Assembly: GCF_004912275.1 (NCBI RefSeq)
Contig: NZ_STGY01000066.1
Span: 105,812-169,811, forward strand
Direction: 5' to 3'
From: Glycomyces buryatensis
Lineage (GTDB): Bacteria > Actinomycetota > Actinomycetes > Mycobacteriales > Micromonosporaceae
Length of the DNA: 64,000 nt
A program made the translations under genes and the position numbers. Below, piece by piece: positions 1-11,388 of the stretch (positions within the stretch are counted from its first letter, which is position 1; every line of letters begins with the position of its first letter). The notes below the pieces were generated by a model. That model saw only the letters and a list, made by a program, of their open reading frames with translations. It was not told the DNA's origin and did no database searches.

Positions 1-1
1 C

Positions 2-430
2 TCCACGGAGTTCGATCCGTCCAAGGCCATCGAGTGGGTGCGCCGGAACGTGCTCGACAAGCTTCCGGCCCCGGCCAGCCCGGTCTGGAAGAACCGGTCG
101 GTCATCCGCGACGAGCTGTATGAGTTCCTGGTGGAGCCGGTGCGCAAGAAGTCAGGGTCGCACCCGGGCGAGCGGATCGAAATGTGGGCGTGGATCGGCG
201 CGTACGACCACGTGGTCCTGGCCCAGCTGTGGGGCGCGATGCCCGAGCTGCCGCGGGCCCTGCCGCGATACACCAAGGACCTGCGTCAGCGCTGGGAGGA
301 CCTGGGCCGCCCCGAGCTGCCCGGTGCCGACGACGCCGACCTGCACGACGCGCTCACCGACGCCAAGCTGAATCTGGCGCGCTGGAAGTCGCTGGAGGCC
401 GCCCGCCAGGAGCGCAAGCTCTTCGGTTAG
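2..430 (+). CDS. 3'-5' exoribonuclease, polyadenylate-specific AS type (3' part only)
   Basis: The reading frame is open from the left edge, so the start and the N-terminal DEDD catalytic motifs lie outside the window. The visible 142 residues (TEFDP, WVRRNVLDKLP, IRDELYEFL, MWAWIGAYDHVVLAQLWG) match the C-terminal half of the actinobacterial polyadenylate-specific 3'-exoribonuclease AS family (Mycobacterium tuberculosis Rv2179c type, RNase T/DEDDh fold). These enzymes trim RNA 3' ends. WAWIGAYDHVV is the block holding the third acidic residue of the fold. In mycobacteria this gene sits beside class II DAHP synthase; here aroG lies about 5 kb away, which fits a loosely conserved neighbourhood. 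The family call comes from recalled similarity. Confidence 0.85.
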   Translation, partial: STEFDPSKAIEWVRRNVLDKLPAPASPVWKNRSVIRDELYEFLVEPVRKKSGSHPGERIEMWAWIGAYDHVVLAQLWGAMPELPRALPRYTKDLRQRWEDLGRPELPGADDADLHDALTDAKLNLARWKSLEAARQERKLFG

Positions 431-566
431 GTCCGGCCGGTTCCGGCTCGTTTCGGCCGGCACTGCCGCAACCCTCGATCGCCCCTCCGACGTGCCGAGA
501 TAGGCTGAGCGAAGTTTCGGCAATGGGGCCGCCCAGTTACAAATTCTCACTCTAGGAGTTCGACGC

Positions 567-1592
567 ATGCGCATTGGCGTCCTCACCGGTGGCGGTGACT
601 GCCCCGGTCTCAACGCGGTCATTCGCGCCGCGGTCCGTAAGGGTTCCAAGGAATACGGCCACGAGTTCATCGGGTTCAAGTTCGGATGGAAGGGCCCGAT
701 CGAGGGCATCACCACCCCGCTGGACTGGGACACCGTCGAGAACCTCCTCGACCAGGGTGGCACCATCCTCCACTCCTCGCGGACCAACCCTTACAAGATC
801 GAGGGCGGCGTCGAGGCCATCAAGAAGAACATGGCCGACCTGGGCGTGGACGCGCTCATCGCCATCGGCGGCGAGGACACCCTCGGTGTCGCCACCAAGC
901 TGACCGCCGACGGCGTCAACTGCGTGGGCGTGCCGAAGACCATCGACAACGACCTGTCGGGCACCGACTACACCTTCGGCTTCGACACCGCTGTCAACAT
1001 CGCGACCGAGGCGATCGACCGCCTGTGGACCACCGCCGAGTCGCATGACCGCTGCATCGTCGTGGAGATCATGGGCCGCCACGCCGGCTGGATGACGCTG
1101 CACGCGGGCATCGCCGGCGGCGCCAACGTCACCCTGATCCCCGAGGTCGAGTTCGACATCCAGAAGGTCGCCGACTTCGTCAAGGAGCGCAAGGAGGCCG
1201 GCAAGGCCTCGATCGTCGCCGTCTCCGAGGGCGCGCACGCCATCGAGGGCATGGTCCTCAAGGATGGCGAGGTCGACGCGTTCGGCCACGTCAAGCTCGG
1301 TGGCGTCGGTGACTGGGTCGCCGCCGAGATCAAGGAGCGCGCCGAGATCGAGACCCGCGCGATCATCTTGGGTCACCTCCAGCGCGGCGGCACCCCGACC
1401 GCGTTCGACCGGGTCCTGGCCACGCGCCTCGGCCTGGAGGCCGCCGACGCGGTCAACGAGGGCGACTTCGGCAAGATGATGGCGCTCCAGGGCACCAACG
1501 TCGTGCGCATCCCGATCCACGAAGGCACCGACGTGCTCAAGACCGTTCCGGTCGAGCGCTACGCCGACGCGGAGGTCTTCTTCGGGGCGTAG
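567..1592 (+). CDS. pfp: 6-phosphofructokinase, predicted pyrophosphate-dependent (group III type)
   Basis: This is a 341-residue enzyme that phosphorylates fructose 6-phosphate in glycolysis, or does the reverse if PPi is used. The N-terminus has the family motif LTGGGDCPGLNAVIR. The phosphoryl-donor loop reads GGEDT (residues 101-105) and the catalytic segment PKTIDND (123-129), with Thr125, Asp127 and Asp129 in place. At the two positions that separate donor types (Escherichia coli Gly104 and Gly124) this protein has Asp104 and Lys124. That is the pattern of PPi-dependent enzymes; ATP enzymes have Gly at 104. The ATG follows an AGGAG 8 nt upstream. The length fits a short single-domain enzyme. 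Family certain; PPi specificity inferred from residues. Confidence 0.93.
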   Translation: MRIGVLTGGGDCPGLNAVIRAAVRKGSKEYGHEFIGFKFGWKGPIEGITTPLDWDTVENLLDQGGTILHSSRTNPYKIEGGVEAIKKNMADLGVDALIAIGGEDTLGVATKLTADGVNCVGVPKTIDNDLSGTDYTFGFDTAVNIATEAIDRLWTTAESHDRCIVVEIMGRHAGWMTLHAGIAGGANVTLIPEVEFDIQKVADFVKERKEAGKASIVAVSEGAHAIEGMVLKDGEVDAFGHVKLGGVGDWVAAEIKERAEIETRAIILGHLQRGGTPTAFDRVLATRLGLEAADAVNEGDFGKMMALQGTNVVRIPIHEGTDVLKTVPVERYADAEVFFGA

Positions 1593-1740
1593 CTCCCGAA
1601 GAAACAGAAGCAGGGCTTCGGGGCGTCGTTTCAGAGGCACGACGGAGCCTCGGCTTCACGGCTGGGAAGGGCCCCCGGTTTCAACCATAAGGCCTGGACC
1701 TGAAGCGGAGCTGAAGCACTTAACCGCCCACAAAGCACAA

Positions 1741-1785
1741 CCACGGGCACGGCTGGTTCGTTAGACCAGGCGTGCCCGTGGCTTA
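1741..1785. terminator. Stem-loop terminator downstream of the phosphofructokinase gene
   Basis: An 11-bp perfect stem (CCACGGGCACG at 1741-1751 with CGTGCCCGTGG at 1771-1781) is extended inward by CTGGT/ACCAG and followed by CTTATT. It lies about 150 nt after the stop codon and overlaps the GTG start candidates of the next plus-strand frame. Confidence 0.65.
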
Positions 1786-2239
1786 TTCAGAAGTCGGCCG
1801 GCTCCCGCAGCTCGGCCACTTCACGCATCACAAGACCCTTCGAAACGTCGACTTCGACGAGATCCCGGTACCGGGCCTTGATGCCGACTTCTACCGCAGG
1901 CCGGTCGCGGACCGGCTGCTCAGTGTCGGCGTGTACCGGTTCGGCGGCGCGGAGACGCACCGCGCCTGGGGCTGGGTCGGCGACGCCCACTGCTCGTGGC
2001 ACGCCTACTGGAACCCGGCCGCGGACCGCTTCGACGGGCCCATCCCCGGCTGCCCCGAGCTGCGGCTCCTCCTCACCGAGGGCCGCGCCTACGGCTTCGA
2101 ACTAGGCTTCGGTGGCCTTCACCGGCGGTTCCTGCTGGACGGCGAGTTCCTGCGCTCGGGCAGCCCGACGCGTGTAGACGATCCCCGCGACGCTGATCGC
2201 CAGCCCGATCCCGAGCCCGGCGCCCTGGAGCACGGATGA
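1772..2239 (+). CDS. Hypothetical protein, doubtful or decayed
   Basis: A 155-codon frame with strong third-position G/C bias up to about 2100. This argues for real or formerly real coding: the antisense frame over the same stretch has poorer bias. The encoded segment is rich in Trp, Tyr and Gly and has no motif I recognise. The start is poor. The GTG codons at 1772 and 1778 lie inside a strong hairpin and have no Shine-Dalgarno sequence. From 2102 on it overlaps the convergent membrane-protein gene by 138 nt, and there the codon bias collapses. A one-base shift would end this frame at a TAG at 2103-2105, exactly tail to tail with the neighbour. It may be a gene with a 3' frameshift. Confidence 0.4.
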   Translation: MPVAYSEVGRLPQLGHFTHHKTLRNVDFDEIPVPGLDADFYRRPVADRLLSVGVYRFGGAETHRAWGWVGDAHCSWHAYWNPAADRFDGPIPGCPELRLLLTEGRAYGFELGFGGLHRRFLLDGEFLRSGSPTRVDDPRDADRQPDPEPGALEHG

Positions 2240-2497
2240 GGCCGACGGGACGAAGGCCAGGATGGCGACCGGGACCTGGACCAGGGCGATGAGCCCGGCC
2301 AGCGCCCACTTGCTGCGCCCCTTGCCCCACAACAGCGCCGTCCAGATGGGTGCGACCACGATCAGGAGACTGGCGATGTCCAGTGTCCAGTGGAGCACGG
2401 GATTGTGGACCCGGTCGTGTTGGAAGGCCATCGCCGGGCTCGACACGGCGACGAGCATGGCGGCGGTGGTCGCAACGAAGATGAGACGACGTTTCAT
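2102..2497 (-). CDS. Small membrane protein of unknown function
   Basis: 131 residues starting at ATG behind a clear AGGAGG. The N-terminus (MKRRLIFVATTAAML, then SSPAMAF) looks like a signal peptide with an AxA-type cleavage site, although it could be a first membrane helix. Three more hydrophobic segments follow at about residues 38-58, 64-86 and 92-112. The tail is short, charged and cytoplasm-like (TRRAARAQ to the end). The layout suggests a three- or four-helix membrane protein. I do not recognise the family. It stands alone and is convergent with the doubtful frame to its left. Confidence 0.7.
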   Translation of the reverse strand: MKRRLIFVATTAAMLVAVSSPAMAFQHDRVHNPVLHWTLDIASLLIVVAPIWTALLWGKGRSKWALAGLIALVQVPVAILAFVPSASSVLQGAGLGIGLAISVAGIVYTRRAARAQELAVQQEPPVKATEA

Positions 2498-2681
2498 GCC
2501 GTTCCTCCTAATGGGGTAACGAACACTTAACGCTACTTCCGGTAGTCGTCCGTGTCTGTCGGGTATCTGCCACTTGGGCGATGAAAACCGAGGTGGCGCA
2601 ACGGTGTGGCGCGAACGGGGGAGGCGAGGATTGCCGAGTCGCCATACAGTGCTTGTGGATAGACGGTGGGAGGAATGTGTG

Positions 2682-3455
2682 GTGAGCTGGACCAAGCGCA
2701 GCGGGCTCGACTGGGTGGCCCTCGTGCTCGACCCCGAGCGCGGGCTCGACGCGAGTGCCGAACGCGAGGCCCGCCTCTGCATAGCGGGCTGGCAGCACTT
2801 CGCCCGCAAATACCGGCTCGACTTCCGGGCCGAGCTCGGCGCCGAGGACCTGAGCGAGGTGGGCGAGATCGGAGAGGTCCTGTTCGCCCTCGGCGGGCTC
2901 GGTTTCCCGGTGAGCCGCGTGCGCGGGTGGACTCAGGGGACCTGGGAGGGCCGCCGCTGCTACGGCTTCCACGCGCTCGATGCGACCGAGGCCGGCTCCA
3001 TCTTCCAGCTGCGCTTCACCGCCACGCGTCTCGCGCGCGAATTCCCCGACGTGGTGCAGCACCGGCTGCTCGACACCGGGTCTTCGCTCGCGCGGACCTG
3101 GCATCCCCGCCGAGACGACTACCGGGTCTACTCCCCGCCGGAGCCGCCCCGCCCGGCCCCGCGCCAGCGGGGCCGCATCGGTCGCATGGCCGCCGAGGCG
3201 CTCGACAAGTTCTTCAAGCCGATTCCCAGACAGCTGCATACGGATCGGCTGAAGTTTGCAAAGGAGGTCGCGCTGGCCGGGGATCGATGCGGGGTGGATC
3301 TGTTCCGATACCCGTGGGCGGTCAAGGGCTCCTGGCTCGTGACTTGGAAGAGCGACGGCACCTCGGGCGACGGCCATCCGCAACGCGCCAAGTTCATGGA
3401 CCACCTGACGGAACTGGCGACCTGCCTGGAGCAGACCCCCAGCAAGACACGGTAA
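2682..3455 (+). CDS. Conserved-looking hypothetical protein
   Basis: 257 residues with strong actinobacterial codon bias. I chose the GTG at 2682 because GTGGGAGGA lies 7 nt upstream; the frame is open further upstream but with weak bias. The protein is soluble, with no signal peptide and no long hydrophobic stretch. It starts SWTKRSGLDWVALVLDPE, has a proline/arginine linker near residue 150 (PPEPPRPAPRQRGR) and ends in a mixed alpha/beta-like segment. I do not recognise the family. A terminator hairpin follows it. Confidence 0.75.
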   Translation: MSWTKRSGLDWVALVLDPERGLDASAEREARLCIAGWQHFARKYRLDFRAELGAEDLSEVGEIGEVLFALGGLGFPVSRVRGWTQGTWEGRRCYGFHALDATEAGSIFQLRFTATRLAREFPDVVQHRLLDTGSSLARTWHPRRDDYRVYSPPEPPRPAPRQRGRIGRMAAEALDKFFKPIPRQLHTDRLKFAKEVALAGDRCGVDLFRYPWAVKGSWLVTWKSDGTSGDGHPQRAKFMDHLTELATCLEQTPSKTR

Positions 3456-3532
3456 GGCAGGAGCGGTCGAAGTGAGGGCACCTCTGATTCGCAACGCCCC
3501 CGGTTCAACGGTGGCGCGGGGGTGTGACAGTG

Positions 3533-3569
3533 AAGGAGCCGGTCGACCCTTTGGGGCGACCGGCTCCTT
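3533..3569. terminator. Bidirectional rho-independent terminator
   Basis: A perfect 13-bp stem (AAGGAGCCGGTCG with CGACCGGCTCCTT) and an 11-nt loop. It lies between the plus-strand gene ending at 3455 and folD, which ends at 3608 on the minus strand, so it can serve both. Confidence 0.8.
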
Positions 3570-3607
3570 GATGCTTGCTTTGGTGGGTTTTGGTGCGGGC
3601 TTTGCGC

Positions 3608-6690
<3,083 letters not shown>

Positions 6691-6715
6691 ACACTCGACA
6701 GGTAACCAATTCATC

Positions 6716-6743
6716 AGGGCGTCCCGGGAGGGGCGCCCTTTTC
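6716..6743. terminator. Rho-independent terminator after aroG
   Basis: AGGGCG pairs with CGCCCT around a GC-rich loop and is followed by TTTTCCC. It lies 25 nt after the aroG stop and also abuts the 3' end of the convergent minus-strand gene. Confidence 0.7.
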
Positions 6744-6744
6744 C

Positions 6745-7677
6745 CTACTCGGTTCCGCGGCCGTTCAGCAAGCGCTCGGCCAGTTCGTCGTAGGTCGGCC
6801 CCAGCGCCCGAAGTGCGGCGGCCGCTTCGTCGGTGCGGCCCGTGACCACCTCGTACTGGAGCCCGCCCACGAGTTCGGACTGGTGCGCGGCGAGCTTCGC
6901 CGCCGAATTCCTTCCGATTCCCGACAGGCAGAGCGCGGCGTCGGCGAGCCTCCTGGCGCCGACCTGGATCGCGAAGTGCACCAAGTGGTTCCGGGTCTGT
7001 TCGGGCAAGCCGTCCTCGATGAGGGACGCCAGGTGCTCGGCCGCCTCCCGGTTCCGCAGCGTCCCCGCCGGGACCGGGTGATCGTGTTCCCCGGTGAGCC
7101 ACGCGATCGCGGCCGGAATCGTGCTCTCGATCGCGGTGGCGGCGTCGATCTCTTCGGCCTTCGCGAAAGCCGTTCTGGCCGTGTAGGACTCGCCGTAGTC
7201 GAGACTGTCGGTCCGCCACGCGTCCAGGAACTGTCCGATCGGGAGGGTCGCGAACGGGAAACCGGCCGGGTCGTGGAAGCGGACCATGTCGTTCGCGACC
7301 CCGAGGGCCACCACGAAATGGTCGCCGCCGATCGGCTCGCCGAGACCCGGCCGGTGGACGTGCAGGCCCACCTCCACCGGGCCGACCAGGACCGGATCGT
7401 GCGTCTTCGCCGTACGCAGCAGCCGCTCGGCCTCGTCGCGGTCGCCCGCCACTCGGCGGCACTTCCAGCCCAGCGCCCCCAGCGCGGCGTCGAGCGCGAT
7501 ATCACCGTCGAAGCCCGCGGGGTCGAAGAACGGCGTGGTGCCTCCGAGTATCTGCATGCCCCACGGCGATCCCGTCAGCACCTCGATCACCGCCGGACCC
7601 GGGGAGTCCGGACCGAGGACCATCGACAGCGAGTTCGCGTAGCAGTAGGAACCGGAACCCGTATAGGGAAAGAGCAT
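6745..7677 (-). CDS. Papain-fold protein, BtrH N-terminal/C39-like
   Basis: 310 residues. The N-terminal half resembles the BtrH_N/C39-like group of papain-fold proteins. A likely nucleophile, Cys12, lies in SYCYANSLSMVLG. A histidine (His120) lies in GGDHFVVALGV and an aspartate (Asp136) in VRFHDPAGFPF, in the Cys-His-Asp order of the fold. Relatives act as acyltransferases on carrier-protein-bound substrates (butirosin BtrH) or as peptidases. The C-terminal half (about 180-310) is helical and unassigned. No carrier protein or aminoglycoside gene is nearby, so the substrate is unknown. GGAGG precedes the ATG. It is divergent from the LLM gene. Confidence 0.65.
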   Translation of the reverse strand: MLFPYTGSGSYCYANSLSMVLGPDSPGPAVIEVLTGSPWGMQILGGTTPFFDPAGFDGDIALDAALGALGWKCRRVAGDRDEAERLLRTAKTHDPVLVGPVEVGLHVHRPGLGEPIGGDHFVVALGVANDMVRFHDPAGFPFATLPIGQFLDAWRTDSLDYGESYTARTAFAKAEEIDAATAIESTIPAAIAWLTGEHDHPVPAGTLRNREAAEHLASLIEDGLPEQTRNHLVHFAIQVGARRLADAALCLSGIGRNSAAKLAAHQSELVGGLQYEVVTGRTDEAAAALRALGPTYDELAERLLNGRGTE

Positions 7678-7816
7678 CGAGCCTCCAAATCGGTGGTTGT
7701 CCCGGGGGCCGCCGTATGAAACCGTATAGGTTGCCGGGTTTCACAGCGGATCGCTGGGACTAGCACAGACGGTATTCTTTTGAATTTTTCGCCGCAAGCC
7801 GATGGAGCCTCCGACA

Positions 7817-8881
7817 GTGACCGCACACGACCTATTCCTCCTCGGTGGAGTGTTCCCCGAAACGACTCCCGCGCAGTCGCTGCGTCACGTCGTCGCTTAC
7901 GCCCAGGCCGCCGAGTCCGCGGGAATGGACGGCGCCTGGGTGGCCGAGCACCACTTCATCGAATACGGCGCCAATCCGTCCGCGACGCTCATGGCATCGC
8001 ACCTGCTCGCCGCGACCGAGCGGATTCAGATCGGGACCGCCGTGGCGGTGCTGTCGAATCGGCATCCGGTGGCATTGGGGGAGGAGGCCGCGACCCTGGA
8101 CGCCTTGGCGCCCGGGCGGTTCCGGCTCGGAGTCGGACGCGGAGGGCCGTGGGTGGACCTGGACGTCTTCGGGGCGGGCCTGGACCGGTTCGAACGCGGC
8201 TTCGAAGAGGGGCTGCGGCTGCTGAAGCGCTGGCTGTCGGGAGACGAGGAGGTCGCCCACACCGGCGAGTTCTTCGATGTCCTGCCGGTGCGCGTGATGC
8301 CGCCGGGCGGGGGCGGCCCGGTGTGGGTCGCGGCCACCGGTGAAGGCACCGCGCGCCTGGCCGGGCGGCTCGGGCTGCCGCTGCTGTTGGGCATGCACGC
8401 CTCCGATGAGGACCACGTGAAGCTATTGGACGCATGGCGGCGCGAAGCCGAGGACTCAGGGTTCGATCCCGAAGCAGCCGAACATGTCTCGACCCACCTG
8501 GCCCAGATCGCCGACGCCCCGGACGGGGTCGAGCGGCTGCGGGAGTCGCTGACCGAACTCCTGGAGCGCGGCGTCGGACAGTACGTGAGCCTCAAACCCT
8601 CCAAGGCCAAACGCGACCACGGCGCCTATGTGGACTGGATGATCGAGCGGCACGCAGTCGGCACCGCCGGGCATGTGGCCGAGCAATTGGCGCGGTCGGC
8701 AGAGCGCACCGGTGTGTCCCGCCAACTGCTCATGGTCGAGGGCATGGGTGATGCGCACGCCGTCCGCGAGAACATCGGGCGGCTCGGCGAGGCCCTCAGC
8801 CGTTCACGTACGGCGAGTACTGCTGCCCCGGTCCGGTCGGAGGCGGCCCCTGCCGCAGCGGATCGAGCCCGCCCTGCCTGA
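7817..8881 (+). CDS. LLM-class flavin-dependent monooxygenase
   Basis: 354 residues of the bacterial luciferase-like family, which use reduced flavin to oxidise diverse substrates. The AESAGMDGAWVAEHHF segment, the flavin-binding TLDALAPGRFRLGVGRG block and GPVWVAATG are typical of the TIM-barrel. The GTG at 7817 is preferred because GGAG lies 7 nt upstream; an in-frame ATG at 7802 has no ribosome-binding site. The last 86 nt overlap the convergent membrane-protein gene, and the matching C-terminal tail is low-complexity Ala/Arg/Pro. The substrate cannot be told from sequence. Confidence 0.85.
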   Translation: MTAHDLFLLGGVFPETTPAQSLRHVVAYAQAAESAGMDGAWVAEHHFIEYGANPSATLMASHLLAATERIQIGTAVAVLSNRHPVALGEEAATLDALAPGRFRLGVGRGGPWVDLDVFGAGLDRFERGFEEGLRLLKRWLSGDEEVAHTGEFFDVLPVRVMPPGGGGPVWVAATGEGTARLAGRLGLPLLLGMHASDEDHVKLLDAWRREAEDSGFDPEAAEHVSTHLAQIADAPDGVERLRESLTELLERGVGQYVSLKPSKAKRDHGAYVDWMIERHAVGTAGHVAEQLARSAERTGVSRQLLMVEGMGDAHAVRENIGRLGEALSRSRTASTAAPVRSEAAPAAADRARPA

Positions 8882-9356
8882 ACCACTGGTTGGCCGAGCC
8901 CGTGCAAAGGCAGACCAGGGTGATCACGGGCATCACCAGCCACGGCATCGAACCGAAGACCCCGGAGGTCTCCAGCGGGACGCCCGAGGAGTCGCCGAGC
9001 TTGAAACCGAAATTGAAGGAGACAGCCCCGCCCACGATGGACAGCAGCATGAGCACGGCAGTGGTGATCTGCGCCCAGCGGCGGCCTGCCCCAAGCTTGT
9101 TCGCGAGCACCGCGTACAGGATCGCGACGACGATTATCACCGTTACGATAGGGGCGATTACTTGGGAGAACATCGGATCAAGGCCGTGTGACCCCAGTCT
9201 GGGAAGGATGCCGAAGACGATCAGTCCGACGAACCCGACGACGGTCCCGGTGCAGACCGTGAGGGCGAATTGGAGCCACATGAGCACCTGCGCGGTCGTG
9301 ACCGTACCGGGCTTGCGGAGCAGGAGTTCGGGGGCGGTGGGTCGGGGTGGTTCCAA
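8796..9356 (-). CDS. Four-helix membrane protein of unknown function
   Basis: 186 residues from a TTG codon at 9356, chosen because GGAGG lies 6 nt upstream and the sequence then begins EPPRPTAPELLL. Four hydrophobic segments lie at about residues 24-50, 61-83, 93-115 and 133-150. The C-terminal tail is rich in Gly, Pro and Gln and ends PYVNG. The layout is common in uncharacterised actinobacterial membrane proteins. The 3' end overlaps the LLM gene tail. Confidence 0.75.
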   Translation of the reverse strand: MEPPRPTAPELLLRKPGTVTTAQVLMWLQFALTVCTGTVVGFVGLIVFGILPRLGSHGLDPMFSQVIAPIVTVIIVVAILYAVLANKLGAGRRWAQITTAVLMLLSIVGGAVSFNFGFKLGDSSGVPLETSGVFGSMPWLVMPVITLVCLCTGSANQWFRQGGLDPLRQGPPPTGPGQQYSPYVNG

Positions 9357-9465
9357 GGCAGTCCTCCGGTGACAGGGGAGGACCGATTCTATTGGCAGGC
9401 CGCCATATAGCGCTCGGAGTCGGCCCACCAGCCATCCCAGTTCCCCACCGCTCAGAGCGATACGG

Positions 9466-10356
9466 CTAGCGCCCCTCGGCCAGCGCCCACTTCAGCGCGT
9501 CGAGGACCGTCCGGTCCTGGTAGGCGAAGCCCGCCTCCTCCAGCACCGCCGGGCGGACCTTGGCGCCGCGCAGCAGCTCGACGGCCGCCTCGCCCGCGAC
9601 GAGCTTCACGGCCCAGCCGGGGATGATCCACGGCGTGGGCCGGTGCAGGGCGGTCCCCAGCGACCGGGTGAACTCCCGGTTCGTGACCGGGTTCGGGCCC
9701 ACCAGGTTCACGGCCCCGGACGTGCCGTCCTCCAGGAGGAGAACCACCGCGTTCACCCAGTCCCGCAAGGAGATCCACGGCAGGTACTGCTGTCCGTTTC
9801 CGAATCGTCCGCCCATGCACAGCTTGAAGACCGGCACGAACTTCGCCAGGAGCGGGCTATCCGGGCCGAGCACGTGGCTGGTGCGCAGCCGCACCACCCG
9901 CGCTCCGGCGTCCTTTGCGGCGGCCGTCGCCTGCTCCCACGCCAGGCAGGTCCGGCCCAGGTAGTCGGTGGAGGCCGGAGTCGACTCGTCCACCGGGACC
10001 GCCGCGCGGTCCCCGTACCAGCCGACGGCCGAGGCGTTCACCAGCACCGGGACCCCCGCCCGCGCTACTGCTTCAGCCAGGACCTCGGTCGGCACGACGC
10101 GGCTGGTGCGGATGCGCCGCTTGTAGGCCTCGTTCCAGCGCTGGCCCGCGATGGGTACACCGCACAGGTTGACCACGGCGTCGACGCCGTCGAGGATGGA
10201 CGGGTCGAGGGGTCCTCCGTAAGGGTCCCAGCGGATCTCGTCCTCCGCGTCGGGTTCGCGGCGCACCAGCCGGACCAGGTCGTGGCCGTTCAGGGCCTTC
10301 GTGAGGGCAGTGCCGAGGTAGCCGCTGGAGCCGGCGATGACGATCCGCATACTCAC
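9466..10356 (-). CDS. TIGR01777-family NAD-dependent epimerase-like protein (YfcH/SulA type)
   Basis: 296 residues, an extended SDR. The N-terminal dinucleotide loop is IAGSSGYLGTAL. VNLCGVPIAGQRWNEAYK and NASAVGWYGDR are signatures of the TIGR01777 family, and the C-terminal part (PWIIPGWAVKLVAGEAAVELLRGAKVRP) is the family's conserved DUF1731-like tail. The biochemical role of the family is poorly defined. GTG at 10356 and ATG at 10350 are both possible starts. It lies 21 nt downstream of the rrf2 gene on the same strand, so the two may be cotranscribed. Confidence 0.9.
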   Translation of the reverse strand: MSMRIVIAGSSGYLGTALTKALNGHDLVRLVRREPDAEDEIRWDPYGGPLDPSILDGVDAVVNLCGVPIAGQRWNEAYKRRIRTSRVVPTEVLAEAVARAGVPVLVNASAVGWYGDRAAVPVDESTPASTDYLGRTCLAWEQATAAAKDAGARVVRLRTSHVLGPDSPLLAKFVPVFKLCMGGRFGNGQQYLPWISLRDWVNAVVLLLEDGTSGAVNLVGPNPVTNREFTRSLGTALHRPTPWIIPGWAVKLVAGEAAVELLRGAKVRPAVLEEAGFAYQDRTVLDALKWALAEGR

Positions 10357-10377
10357 ACCCTATGGCCTGCAGCCCGG

Positions 10378-10860
10378 TCAGCGCGCGGCATACCAGTCCT
10401 GGACCTGGCGGCGCAGTCCCGGCGCCTGGAGCTCGGCATTGGCCTGGACCTGCGCCAGCGTCTGGGCGGCCAGCGCCCGCCGCCATTCCAGTTCGGCCGA
10501 GCGCATCGCGGTGTCGATGGCGCAGGGCGCGCGGAAGGCCGAGGCGGGGAGGTCGGCCCAGACTCCGGCCTGGCGGATCTCGGCGCACTTGAAGGCCTCG
10601 TCGGGGCCTTCGATGGCGGTGAGGATGTCCATGAGGGTGATGTCGCCCAGTCCCTTGGCGAGGCGGAACCCGCCCTTCTTGCCGGCCGTCGAGGTGAGGA
10701 CCCCGGCCTTGACGAGCGGTTGCAGCTGCTTATTGAGGTAGGCGGGCGGCAGCCCGTACCCGGCGGCCAGGCGGGCGGTGGACACCGGCCCGTCGGCCTC
10801 CATCCAGTTCAGCAGCAGGCAGCAGTGCGCGGCCCATTCGACGCCTTCGTTGATCTTCAT
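10378..10860 (-). CDS. Rrf2-family transcriptional regulator
   Basis: 160 residues with the Rrf2 winged helix: the start MKINEGVEWAAHCCLLLN, recognition segment LPPAYLNKQLQPLVKAGVL and wing AGKKGGFRLAKG. Only two cysteines lie in the dimerisation region (KCAEI and PCAID), so the classical three-cysteine Fe-S site is incomplete. This may be a redox- or ligand-sensing member. It faces a ridA-like gene and a cupin gene across 133 nt holding two inverted repeats, and it probably controls them and itself. Confidence 0.9.
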   Translation of the reverse strand: MKINEGVEWAAHCCLLLNWMEADGPVSTARLAAGYGLPPAYLNKQLQPLVKAGVLTSTAGKKGGFRLAKGLGDITLMDILTAIEGPDEAFKCAEIRQAGVWADLPASAFRAPCAIDTAMRSAELEWRRALAAQTLAQVQANAELQAPGLRRQVQDWYAAR

Positions 10861-10862
10861 GA

Positions 10863-10878
10863 ACAGGATATTACCTGT
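10863..10878. promoter_or_regulatory. Inverted repeat just upstream of the rrf2 start
   Basis: ACAGG-N6-CCTGT is a perfect 5-bp inverted repeat with an AT-rich spacer, 2 nt from the rrf2 start codon. It is a candidate autoregulatory site. Confidence 0.45.
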
Positions 10879-10925
10879 CCGGATTAATGTGAGTCAGGGC
10901 ACGGTGAAGAACGGTTGCGAAGCTG

Positions 10926-10950
10926 TATCTAGACATATAATATCTAGATA
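10926..10950. promoter_or_regulatory. Inverted repeat before the ridA/cupin unit
   Basis: TATCTAGA and TCTAGATA form a perfect 8-bp inverted repeat separated by 9 nt of A/T. The centre contains TATAAT-like sequence, so a bound repressor would cover the promoter of the rightward genes. It lies 43 nt before the ridA ATG. Confidence 0.6.
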
Positions 10951-10993
10951 TGAGCTCCTGCTGGACGGGAGCCGAACCCTGAAGGAGACCGCC

Positions 10994-11388
10994 ATGTCCA
11001 TCGAGATCACCAACCCCGCCGAGCTCCACGACCCCACCGGGTTCGGCTACAGCCACGTCGCCCGCGTCTCCGGCGAACTCGTCCTCATCGCCGGCCAATA
11101 CGACTCGGACGCCGACGGACACACCACGAGCGACGACTTCGCCGTCCAGGTCGAGCGGGCCTTCGCCAACCTCGGGAAGGCGCTGCGCTCGGTCGGGCTG
11201 GACTACGCGGACGTCGCGCAGCTGCGCACGTTCATCGTCGGGCACGACCAGGGGAAGCTCGAGGCACTCGGCGGGGCGATCGCCCGGATCTGGGGCGACC
11301 GGCCGCCGGTTCAGACCTCACCGGGGTGGCCGCGCTGGCGCTGGCCGAGATGCTCTTCGAGGTCGACGCCGTCGCCGTCCGGTCATAG
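10994..11388 (+). pseudogene. RidA-family protein gene, frameshifted near its 3' end
   Basis: The product of the first 108 codons is a RidA/YjgF-family protein (imine/enamine deaminase fold): GFGYSHVARVSG, LIAGQY and VERAFANLGKALRSVGL. The ATG has AAGGAG upstream. After GDRPPVQT (near 11317) the expected C-terminal strand appears in another frame, reading LTGVAALALAEMLFEVDAVA and ending in TAG at 11386-11388. Reading straight through gives about 115 residues of arginine/proline-rich nonsense. One missing C would explain this. It may be a true mutation or a sequencing error. The motifs are otherwise intact, which suggests a recent event. Confidence 0.8.
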
